A DNA stretch of 64,000 nt from assembly GCF_026210795.1 (NCBI RefSeq), contig NC_089432.1:3162001-3226000 (forward strand), read 5' to 3'. This DNA is from Rhizophagus irregularis. Taxonomy: Eukaryota > Glomeromycota > Glomeromycetes > Glomerales > Glomeraceae. Positions 45,775-56,217 of this stretch are shown piece after piece (position 1 is the first letter of the stretch; every line of letters begins with the position of its first letter). The notes under the pieces are model-generated. The model saw only the letters and a program-made list of their open reading frames with translations, was not told the origin of the DNA and did no database searches. The translations under genes and the position numbers were made by a program.

Positions 45775-47941
45775 ATGTCTAACAATACTGAGCTTAAAAT
45801 TATTGATAATTCAAATGAGTGGATTGATTGGATTAAAGAATCTATTGTGAAAAAACAAATAAAATTTTATGACTATAATATTCAGGAAATTGGTTTTGAA
45901 AATATTGGAAAAATCTATCGTATGAATCGGAAAAACTCTTATAGTTATTTAACGTTGAAATCTTTTTTTAATTTTAATATTACAGTTAAAAAAATTATTA
46001 ATGGAGTAACTATATATATTTCTTGTCTTTAAAATATGCTAATGTATATTACGTTTCTAATTTTACCATATTATTTTATCTTTAGATTAAACTTCAACGT
46101 GAAGCGGATTTTCATGAAAATATAATTCGTTTTTATGGTATTTACAATTTTATAAATATTTTAAAAGCATTGTTTTATTTAATAAAGCTAAGCAAAATCT
46201 AAGAATTTTTTTTTTTGTTTTTCAAAAGAAATCCAAAACGATAATTCAAAAAAATATTTGCTGGTTATGGAATATGCTGATAGTGGTACTCTTCGAAACT
46301 ATTTAAGTGAACGGTTTGAAAATCTAACTTGGAATGATAAATTAAATCTAGCATTTCAATTAACTGATGCTTTATCGTATTTACATGATAAAGAAATCGT
46401 GCATCATGATTTAGTAGGTTATTTACAATACTTATTTGCAATTTAATGATTTATACCATAAGGTTACATATATCTAATATCGCTAACTATTTGTTTTCTT
46501 TATTGCATTTAATAATAGCATTCTAACAATATATTAGTTTATAAAAATACTATCAAATTGACTGATTTTGGATTGTCAAAAAGGATTAAGGAATTGTTTA
46601 ATTTTCAATCAAATTTACTTGAAATGATCACCCACGTTGATCCACGAATTTTTAATAGAAAAAGTGATAGCAACAACAAAATTAAATTATCATTAAATAA
46701 AAAGAGTAATATTTACAGCATTGGCATAATCTTATGGGAAATATCTAGTGGCCAACCACCTTTTTATAATGAATTACATGATGTTGGCTTGGCTATGAAA
46801 ATATCACAAGGTCTCAGAGAAAAACCTGTTCCAAATATATTCGAGGATTATATAAAAATATATACTGGTAAATATAATTGAATAGTTATGGTTTATATTC
46901 ATAATAATATTTATTGATTACAAATATTTACATTTAGATTGTTGGAATAATGAACCAGATGATCGCCCAACTATCAACCAAGTTGTTACTAAATTAAATG
47001 CAATTATTTCAGATTTTAAGCAAAACGATTCTAATGCAAATATTCAATTATCAAGTGAAAAACTACTTAAATCAAATATTGAAGTTCCTGAAAAAATTAT
47101 AGATAATTCATTACATGAAAAAATGTCACAAGTTATTCAAACTTTCAGTAGGATAAATATAAAAGAAATAGAACCTTCAATTTTAACAAATCTAATCATA
47201 AATGATTTTGAAACAATGGTTATTGAAATCATTTTCTTTCTCGAAAATATAGAAACAGAAAGGAGAAAACATGAAATTATTGATTATCTGAATAATTATA
47301 ATATAACTTTACAGGAAATTTATTACTGGTTATCAATTAATCAGAATGATTCAAATTCAATTTTTTTACTTGGATTATTTAATCATTTTGGAATTGAAAT
47401 TAGTGTTAACAAACAAAAAGCATTTGAATTACTATACCAAAATGCGGCAAATTCAGGAAATGTTTCTGGAATAATTAGTTTAGGATATTGTCATGAGAAA
47501 GGAATAGGAACTAATGTTAATAGACAAAAAGCATTTGAATTATATCAAAAGGCAGCAAATTTAGGAAATTCACGTGGAATATATAATTTGGGAGTTTGTT
47601 ATAATAATGGAATTGGAACTAGTATTGATAATCAAAAGGCATTTGAACTATATCAAAAGGCAGCAAATTTAGGTAATTTACTTGGAATAAATAATTTAGG
47701 ACATTTTTATTTAAATGGACTTGGAACAAATGTTAATAAACAAAAGGCATTTGAATTATTTCAAGTGGCAGCAAATTTAGGAGATTGTATTGCTCAATCT
47801 AATCTTGGTTTTATGTATGAAAATGGAGAAGGAATTGAAAAAGATATAAATCAAGCAATTTATTGGTATCAAAAATCTGCTGATCAAGGAGATCAAATAG
47901 CTCAAGAAAAGTACGATGAATTAATAAGTGAAGAGTATTAA
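45775..47941 (+). CDS. Kinase gene F: TKL-type kinase with Sel1-like repeats
   Basis: Exons 45775-46005, 46086-46137, 46229-46413, 46519-46867 and 46938-47941 give 606 residues. The donor of intron 2 (GTATTT at 46138) lies 12 nt upstream of the family position, deleting the four residues GITT that follow RFY in relatives; the frame is kept. Gly loop is degenerate (GFENIG, second Gly lost), LTLKSF Lys kept, catalytic HHDLHSNN and DFG present, full-length activation segment (RIKELFNFQSNLLEM) and alpha-G (GLAMKISQGLREKPV). Intron 4 has a GT donor as in A. Five to six SLR units end with NQAIYWYQKSADQGD. Active or weakly active kinase; it groups with A by intron and C-lobe structure. Confidence 0.9.
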
Positions 47942-48489
47942 TTTGTATATAAATTCTTTTTAGAAATCTAGAAAAAAATTTATAGGAAATACAATATGAA
48001 ATTATGAAATTATTGGCCTGGTTATTTTTAGAAACAAAAAAAATCTAGCGGTATAATAAGTTCTTTATATTTTAAAATTTTAACTAGGAAAAAAAATTAC
48101 AGGTTTATAATAATGGTATTATTACCAAGCAAAATTGGTTAAATCAAAATGTATAAAATCTTATTAACAAAAGTAAAAATTGTAATAAATGAGTATATTT
48201 TATTATTATTCCACTTATTAAGACGTCAGATTGTAATGCATAATGAAACTGTTCAAATTATTGGCCAAAATCGAACATCGCTGTTAACACCTCTAAAAAT
48301 AATCAATTTTTTAAAAAATTTGTGAATACCCGTGATTTTTTTAAATAATTATCTGGAAAATAGTTCGGGGAAATTATGGAAAATTCCCAATTATTTGAGT
48401 AATTTACTTATAAAAAACTGTTATTGTACACATTTTCTAGAAAAATAATAGGTATTCATAAATTTTTGATAATCATATTTTTATAGGGG
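47942..48489. other. Downstream region of gene F
   Basis: AT-rich and without the ACATTGTAACAA flank seen after A-E, so the duplicated unit was different or has diverged here. No gene. Confidence 0.4.
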
Positions 48490-48495
48490 TGCTAG

Positions 48496-49046
48496 CAGGA
48501 CCCAGAAATATATATATAGGGGTCAGGTGGCAAAAAATTTTTTTACTATGAGCTGTACGCAGAGACTTTTTATATGAGTAGTACGCATAATTGACACCTG
48601 ATATTGAAAATCCTGCAAAAATACGCAAATAAAATTTCAGACATTAAGTTATTAATTATTTTATCATGGCTTTTCTATTATTTATAAAACCAAATACTAA
48701 TGTGAAAAAATAGAATTTACCATTTTTCAATAATATTTTTCTAAAATTACACTTTTAACCATTAGAAATTTCTTTCAATTAATACTAAATATTACAATGC
48801 GGTTAATTAAATAAGTACGTACAATAAAAATATTTTATAAATAAGATTAGCCAAATTTAGGCCAAAAATACGCAAACTAATTTTTTACATATAAAAATTT
48901 TGATAAAAAATACGCAATCTTGATGACCTAACTATAGATGAAAAATTCTAAAATTGTACGCAAATCAAAACTTTACTCCGTCTAATTCCACTATGATGGC
49001 GACGCATCTGTGTACCCTACCCCTGTATATATATTTCTGGGTCCTG
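48496..49046. mobile_element. 551-bp CAGGACCCAGAAATATA element with TGCTAG target duplication
   Basis: CAGGACCCAGAAATATATAT at the left is inverted at the right as TATATATTTCTGGGTCCTG. TGCTAG flanks both ends (48490-48495 and 49047-49052). The interior repeats GTACGC and TACGCAAA motifs. No protein. It is the best-preserved member of this family here. Confidence 0.85.
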
Positions 49047-49052
49047 TGCTAG

Positions 49053-50717
49053 CTGTCATCGCACTAAATTGAAAACAATAACAATAATCGAAAATTCGAT
49101 CAGAATCGATTAATCTCGATTATCGAATAAAAAATCGAAACTATAGTGCCGGCCCGAATTACGAAATGATGAATCACGTGACATCATGTCTTTGCATTAT
49201 GCGAAATTTTGAATTGCATTACAAAAAGTTTTTAATCCGGAATTATAAGCTTTGACCAGAGTTACCACCGATCAGTCCGATCACGTGCAATAAACGTTTT
49301 ATTTTAAATGCAAATTCATAAAATTTAATAATATGTTAAATTCCTGTTACAAAAATTAATGATCTAATTATGGAAATCGATTCCAATCCCGAAAACCAGT
49401 AGGCTTTTTGGATAATTCATTAATTCACCATACATTTCTATTGAAGTTTATATACAGTACTATATCATATTTTTTTCATGTGAAATTCAATAGAAGGAAA
49501 AATTACAGTTCATATTACTTCCCATAATAGTATACTTTTTGGTGAGTTTATATTCATAAACTAATGTATATAAAAATTCAGTTTAAGTAATTATGAAGCT
49601 ATTTCAATTTATATAATTAATATTATTTTAATGTCTCTTTCATGAGATTCTTCTAAAAAATTTCTTTTAAAATAAAGTTGTTTGACTGAATCATGATTCA
49701 CATTATTATTATTAATTTTTATTCACTTGGCTATCAGACTTTAGAAATGAGATACTTATTTTTGTGTCAATACTCAATGTCTGAAATGCATAATTTCTTG
49801 AGTCATTATAATTATTGCATGGCGTTTAAAGTTTAGTTATTGGTTTTACCGTTCTTTTGCATAACCAATCAGACTCATTTTCGTGTCAAATATCTTAAAT
49901 GATCAATTTTTGAGTTTATCATTTTTGTATTTAAATAATAATATTATAAAATTATTTCTTTAAACAATAATTCAAAGTCAAGGGCATTGGCCATACAGGA
50001 ACTATGCGGAAATGATTCCCTGGACTTATCTAGTCTCCTTCTGGTACTCACCTTCAAGTTGTCTTGTTTTTGAATTTTTATTTGAATATTTCTTTGAACT
50101 CTTTAACTTATTCAAACAAAAAATATTTTTTAATTTTATTTTGTATTTATACTTAGAGTTTTATTAACAAACTAAGTATTTATCACTTGTTGTTTATTGA
50201 CAAAATATATTTTTGATTTTTTATTAATATTTATCAGAACTATTCATATAAAAAGGTTGACATGTAAAAAAACCATATACGCAATGGAGAATAGCTACAT
50301 GGGATGGTTTTTATTTTGAACAATATTTCCGATAAAGAATTGGATCTGAGACGAAGGAAGCGAAGAAAGTGTCAACATTAAAGTGTCAATCGAAAGTTAG
50401 TATTTTACACATTCTTAGGGAGTAGTGAACATGCTACATCTCATGTTCTCAGCTTCTTGCATATAGGGAAGAAGAGCATCCAGACATAAATTCTCATTAT
50501 ATACACATCTTACTATGTGGTTATTTAGATCTGCTGATACTGAAGGAGAAATCTGCTACTATCTTACTTTTTGCATTACTAGAATCTAGAAATAAATTTG
50601 TGATTCTTTCAATTGCCATCATTATAATAATGTTTAAAAATACCAAATTAGTTTTATCCTCTCATTTTATTTGGTACATTGTAACATAAGGACAAATATT
50701 TAATAGCCATTTTCCTA
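49053..50717. other. Gene-free region
   Basis: 49100-49300 contains short GC-containing motifs (GATCACGTGCAA, GAATCACGTGACATC). Nothing coding is recognised, and I see no RNA gene. Confidence 0.4.
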
Positions 50718-50723
50718 TCTGGG

Positions 50724-51160
50724 TTAGGGATGGCAACGGTCACGGTCATTAACCGATTATGACCGGTCATGACCGTGACCGATATCGGTCGGTCAAGACT
50801 TCTGACCGACCGTTTGACTGACCGTTTGACCGACCGTTTGACCGACCAAATTTTTTTATGAAAAATTTAATAAAAAACGTCGCGAAAACGTTTTTTATTA
50901 ATAATTAATTAAAAAAAAATGTTTTTTGCAAACGTTTTAATCATTTTAACAAAAAACGTTGTGAAAACGTTTTTATTAATAATTTAATAAAAAATAAACG
51001 TTTTCGCACGTTTTTTCAATTGCCTTAATAAAAACACTGCGAAAATATAAAAAAAATGATCGGTCAAATGGTCGGTCAAACGGTCGGTCGGTCGGTCAAA
51101 GGTTCTTGACCGGTCATGACCGACCGATGACCGACCATGACCGACCGTTGCCATCCCTAA
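50724..51160. mobile_element. 437-bp inverted-repeat element with TCTGGG target duplication
   Basis: TTAGGGATGGCAACGG at the left pairs perfectly with CCGTTGCCATCCCTAA at the right. TCTGGG flanks both sides (50718-50723 and 51161-51166). Both arms are arrays of GACCGACCGTTTGACC / GGTCGGTCAAACGGTC units, and a second inverted pair around AAAACGTTTT occupies the centre, so the whole element can fold into a long hairpin. No protein. Confidence 0.9.
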
Positions 51161-51299
51161 TCTGGGTATATTAAATAAATAAAAATTCAATTATTAAATA
51201 CATTAATTTATATGATAGCAATATTTTTACAAGCTTTGCAGAAACAGTTCAACGAACTTAAATCATGGAGAGACCAATGGTTCTGATAGAAAAAATGAA

Positions 51300-51550
51300 A
51301 AAGTAAATCATCAGTCCAGACTTAACCAAAAAGAGATACCAGATCAAGTACCTTCTGTTTACTTCGTGGATCTGGCAAAAACAAATATTATGGGAAATTT
51401 CCTTTGATATTAAGGCTGATGAATTTCTGTTGCTCATGGGTTCACAAGCATCTGGAAAGGCAACATAAGCATTTGGTTTATGCAACAGTTACTTGATGAA
51501 AATTGTCTTAATTTTCTAGTAAATTTCACTTGCTTCTTTAACATATGTAT
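51300..51550 (+). pseudogene. P-loop NTPase relic
   Basis: PDQVPSVYFVDLAKTNIMGN ends at a stop. In the next frame DIKADEFLLLMGSQASGKAT follows, a Walker A motif (GSxASGKST in intact relatives), then a TAA. MQQLLDENCLNFL continues in a third frame. VYFVDLA...MGSRASGKST is the signature of an ATPase family common in Glomeromycotina. Only about 80 residues around the P-loop survive. Confidence 0.55.
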
Positions 51551-51619
51551 TGCTTGCTTACTGATTACATACTTATTGTCTAGTATAACTTTGGAGCATA
51601 TAAAGGTCAATGTATTTTC

Positions 51620-52060
51620 TGGAATAGATAAAGCAATGAAACAGTCAACTAAACAAGAATATCAAAATTTCAAAATAACTTCAGAAAAATTAGAATTAGA
51701 AACAATTTGCTATGTAATTTAGTTAATAATACTTCCATTTATTTGTAAATTTTACTGTTACATGTGAACTTGATTTATATTAAATTGAGTACAATGATTG
51801 AGTATTCTTGTTAAACATTTAAACTATGGTGTCTATTAAATTTAGCCTTAATTAAATATTAATTATTTTTTGACTGACGCCTTTTTTTATAAAGTACTTT
51901 TATTACTTTTAACTTAATATCTGACTAACTAACCTTTATTACTAGTTTTTTTTAAAAAATATATATCACAATAAATTATCTTAAGATATAAATAAAACAC
52001 TTTATGTGCAACCAATAATAATACTTCCCAAAATCAAACCTTTTTTTACTTTGATTATTC
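51620..52060 (+). pseudogene. 3' end relic of a G/H-type kinase-Sel1 gene with its downstream flank
   Basis: GATAAAGCAATGAAACAGTC to AAAATTAGAATTAGAAACAA matches the last SLR codons of H (NKAIYWYEQSAKQGHQKAQ) with substitutions, and the frame ends at 51722. The following sequence (TTGCTATGTAATTTAGTTAA, TATTCTTGTTAAACATTTA) matches the flanks after G (56219-56400) and H (62461-62620). The kinase and most repeats are missing; the P-loop relic lies directly upstream. Confidence 0.65.
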
Positions 52061-52837
52061 TAAAGACAAAAATTAGATATACAGTATATATTTTTTCAGG
52101 AGATTTTTCCAAACAAAATTCTAATTTCACATATAAATAAGCCCAGAAGCAATAATTTATTTATTTAACTTGTACAAGACTAACAATATGAGACATCATA
52201 AGAATGACATTTTTGTGTTACTCAGCAGTTCCCAGTGATTAAGGATGATTTCTGCGTATAATAAAGGTTAATTATATGAAATTCTGTGATTTTGTCAGAA
52301 TTATGCAAGGTCGGCCAACATTACGATTCACAAATTCTGGCCAAACTTAATATCAGCCAGCATTATGATGATTGCAAATCAGGCGAAAATTATCATCATT
52401 TTTCTGTGAAATTCTGTGAAACACAGAAAATTATCGTCCCTGTCCGGACAAATCTACTTTATCTGAAGTAATCAATTAATAAATATACTGCGGTAGATTA
52501 ACAAATAATTTCTATCCTGATGCCCACATTTCATGTGTGCCTGCTAACCGTGAGTGCATTTGATGCAATATTTGATAATTTTGTTAATTTAGTTGGCTGA
52601 AATTTTTTTGTGGTAATTTCGTGTTTTCCTAGTACAATGCTGTTGAATTTTTTTATGGATTGCAGATTTTGTGACTCATGTGGTTATGATGATGATAATG
52701 TGGTGATAATGTGGTGATGATGATGATGATGTAGAAGGCCAGGGCATTTCTTGGTAGATTTTGATATAAAATTTGATTGTTAATACAAATAAAACTAAAA
52801 TTATGTAGTTCTAAATAAAACTTTCCCTCAATTGATG
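52061..52837. other. Gene-free region with a microsatellite
   Basis: 52686-52732 is a GATGAT / GTGATAAT microsatellite. The 61-codon frame at 52286-52471 shows no recognisable features. Confidence 0.4.
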
Positions 52838-53492
52838 TTAAAGCATCTGAAAAAAAATGAAAAAAATGGAAGATCCATGTTTTAACAACGTAGTATGATT
52901 TTTTAAGCAGCTTCCATTTGAATGGAATAATGTGATTGGAATATCAGTTAGTTTATCTTTAGCCATATAGTCTGATGAGATGATACTTTCAAATTGTGTA
53001 CCAAGATTTGTAAAAAGTACTGAATCTAATATCAAAGCTTGCCTACAACGTTTATCTGATGGATTGGTAAATCTTCAGGTTTGATAGGTAAAATGGTGGC
53101 AGAGGTTAAGATTAACTGGGTCCTCATGTAGATAATATGAAAATCACATAAAATAATAATTATAATATTAGTGTGAAATTTAATTTTAAAACAAATAATA
53201 AATGTATTTAAAAAAAATTAAGAATAAAGTTTAATTTCTTACATCAATTTGATTATAAACAAGTCCAATGCCAAATTTTGAATTTGTAATAGATAAGACT
53301 TGTCCTTCTTCCAATTTTGATACATAGAATGGTTTTTCTTTGTTAAGAGGAAAACACTATAATATTAAATATTTGGGTAGCATTTGAGTCACCTTCAAAT
53401 CTTGTATATCCAGTAGCCATTCCTATGAAGAATTCACCTGGCATTTCCTTATATTCTGAAATATAAAGAATTGTTGAAAGCTGCGCAGGCAT
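52838..53492 (-). pseudogene. Unrecognised multi-exon gene, broken
   Basis: ATG at 53492 starts MPAQLSTILYISEYKEMPGE, continues FFIGMATGYTRFEGDSNATQ, and closes at 53343. A one-base shift in TTTT near 53358 leads into FPLNKEKPFYVSKLEEGQVL and NSKFGIGLVYNQID. This ends at a good donor (GTAAGAAAT, about 53241), and an acceptor near 53130 leads to DPVNLNLCHHFTYQT, a TGA, then NPSDKRCRQALILDSVLFTN, SDYMAKDKLTDIPITLFHSN and the end at 52838. Intron phase fits, so the exon model is credible, but one frameshift and one stop make it a pseudogene. Family unknown; no signal peptide. Confidence 0.5.
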
Positions 53493-53937
53493 TAGAAAAT
53501 AAAAATTAAATGTAAAATTATTTTAAAAGAAAGTGATTTTTTTTTCGTCGTGTGCGTGGGAAAATCAAAAAAAACTGATTTTTAAAAAGAAAATTCGTCA
53601 TATGGGAAATCCAAAAAACTGATAAATTTTTTTTAAAAAAAGCAATGATGATTTCTCATATGAAGAATTTCATTGTCATAATTAAATTATTTTTATAGCT
53701 TAATAAATTTTTTATTTTTATATTGCAATTACCAATCGGATTAGTTTCATTTCGTTGCTATAAATTTGTTCTATTTATGCAGCCTAATTCAAAATTGTAT
53801 TGAGATTAGGGCCTGCCCAATTAAGCTAATTTATATGACTAATGATGTGCCACTCCGAATCCTGGACGATCCAATTTAGATTATGCGGCTTCACCGTCGC
53901 ACAATGTTTAGATATAGATTAGTATATATGTATGATT
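53493..53937. other. Upstream region of gene G
   Basis: 53530-53690 has short direct repeats of GAAAATTCGTC / AAATCCAAAAAACTGAT type. A GC-richer patch lies at 53810-53910. No gene. Confidence 0.35.
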
Positions 53938-53956
53938 TACACAAATCCATAAATAG
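53938..53956 (+). promoter_or_regulatory. Core promoter relic of gene G
   Basis: TTACACAAATCCATAAATAG is shared with gene H (60032-60050), 85-92 nt upstream of the ATG. This clade lacks the GGAACGCC block of A-E. Confidence 0.45.
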
Positions 53957-54040
53957 AATATTTTTTTTACTTCCTTCGTCAAAAATTTTTTATTGTTTTA
54001 CTCCATTTACTTATTTCTATTAGTAAAAATAATAATAAAA

Positions 54041-56217
54041 ATGCAAAATAATGAAAATATAAATGAATGGATTAATTGGATTGAAGAAGCCATTAATAAA
54101 AAAACATATTAAATTTTAAAAATATTCAAGAAATTGGTTCCGGAACATTCGGAAAAATCTTTCGTTACCTTAAAAGAAATTGTTAAAGAGGTATTACATT
54201 TATACTTATTTAAAAAAAAAAATTCGATTGAATACAGTATTTTATTTTTGATTTTTTTTTCTAATTATTGTACGTTCCATTAGCTTGAACTTCAACGACA
54301 TGTAGATTTTCATAATAATATTATTCGCTTTTATGGAATTACAAAACATGAGTCAAGTACTGGTAAGAATATCCATAAAAAAAAAATTAATAACGATTGT
54401 AACATATAAAGATGAATAATTAATAATAATTATTTTATTAGAAAATATATTTAATCCAACAAAAAATTATTTGTTGGTAATGGAATACGCTGACAGTGGT
54501 TACACTTCGTGATTATTTAAAAAATAACTTTCATAGACTTACTTGGAATAATAAATACAACTTGGCATACTGGTTGGCTTGTTCCGTACTATGTCTACAT
54601 GAAGAAGGAATTATCCAACGGGACTTGGTATTTCATTTTCCGGTATTAATAATATATTGATTTCAACAATTACTGTATAATTAATTTATTCTTATTTTTA
54701 TATTATAATAGCATTCCTGTAGCGTATTGATTCATCAAGATTTTATTAAGTTGGCGGATTTTGGCTTATCAAAAAGGATTGATGAAGCATCTAAATCACA
54801 ATCAAAATTGTTTGGTATGGTTCCCTATATTGATCCAAAAGTATTTATATTGAATGGCAAGAAATTAGATGAGAAGAGTGATATATACAGTATTGGTGTA
54901 CTGTTATTGGAAATATCAAGTGGAAAACCCCATTTCATGAAGAGAAATATGATTTTAGTTTAATGTATAAAATTTCACAAGGTCGAAGGGAAACAACCGT
55001 TCCCAATACTCCTAATGATTATTCTAATCTTTATACTGGTAAATATAAATGTATTGTTTGATTTATTTATTAAATTATTATTCTAATAAAATGCATTTCT
55101 TTAATTATTAGAATGTTGGAATAATGAACCAAGTAAACAGCCAGCTATGCATGAAGTTGTTAATAAATTAAGCATATTTATTTCAAATTCAGATAACATA
55201 ACAATTTATCAACAGAATGATATAGTATCTGTTCCTGTACCAAATGAAAAAAATACAACCCCAAATAGTACAGGAAATTCATTGCATGGAGAATTATTTA
55301 ATATGAATATAAGTGAGGTAGATAGGATATTTACAAATGAACGAATTAATGAAAACATTACATCTGAGATTAACGAAATAGTTGATTTCATTTTTGAAGA
55401 AGTTAATAAAGGTCATATGAAGGTAAAACGGAATGTTCTTGATTATTTGGATAATCATATTATAAACTCAAAAGAAATTTATAATCGATTATAAGTAATC
55501 GAAATACTTTAGAATCCATCTTTTTTCTTGGTTATTTCAATTATACTGGAATTGGAACGACCAAAGATAAAGAGAAAGCATACAATTTATTTATTAATGC
55601 ATCAGAAAATAATTATATATTAGCACAATATTATGTTGGAGAATGTTATAGATTTGGAAGTGGAATTACAAAAAATCAAAAACTTGTATTTAAATATTAT
55701 AAAAAAGCAGCTAATTAAGATTTTGCAAGTGTACAAATGAAATTAGGTTGGTTTATAATAAAGGAATAAGTTAAAAAAGATTTAAAATTGGCTGCATACT
55801 GGTATAAAAAAGCCGCAAACAATGGAAATTTAAAAGTTATGCATAACCTTGGCCACCTATATATAAATGGGGATAGTGTTGATAAAAATAATCAAAGAGC
55901 TTTTGAATTATTCAAACAATCAGCTGAAGGAGAATTTTCAGGTGGAATAACGATGTTAGCTTATCGTTACAGTAATGGAATTGGAATTAATATTGATAAA
56001 TAAAAGGCATTTGAATTACAACGGAAGGCTGCAAATTTAGGAGATATGATGGCAAAGTTTATTCTCGCAGTTATGTATGAAAAAGGAGATGGAATTGAAA
56101 AAGATTTAAATTTATTGGTATGAACAATCTGCTAAACAAGGACATCAAAAAGCTCCTAAAAAGATTAAAAGAATTCAAGAAAAATTAGAATTAGAAATAA
56201 TTTGCTATGTAATTTAG
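54041..56217 (+). pseudogene. Kinase gene G: decayed sister of H
   Basis: ATG at 54041 gives MQNNENINEWINWIEEAI and then a stop because about 17 nt are deleted. GSGTFGKIF (Gly loop) survives, but the segment with the ALKSF Lys is deleted. An extra T in GGTTACACTTCG shifts frame. The HRD motif reads QRD (TTATCCAACGGGACTTG), exon 4 begins with a stop (TGTAGCGTATTGATTC), and DFGLSKRIDEASKSQSKLFG is intact. The C-terminal SLR region is in three frames with stops (for example GCTAATTAAGATTTTG and ATTGATAAATAAAAGG). Exon order and the downstream flank match H throughout. No function expected. Confidence 0.9.

Noticed and set aside
51258-51485. Minus-strand 75-codon frame
   Set aside because: Antisense of the P-loop relic, where the Walker A motif is readable on the plus strand.
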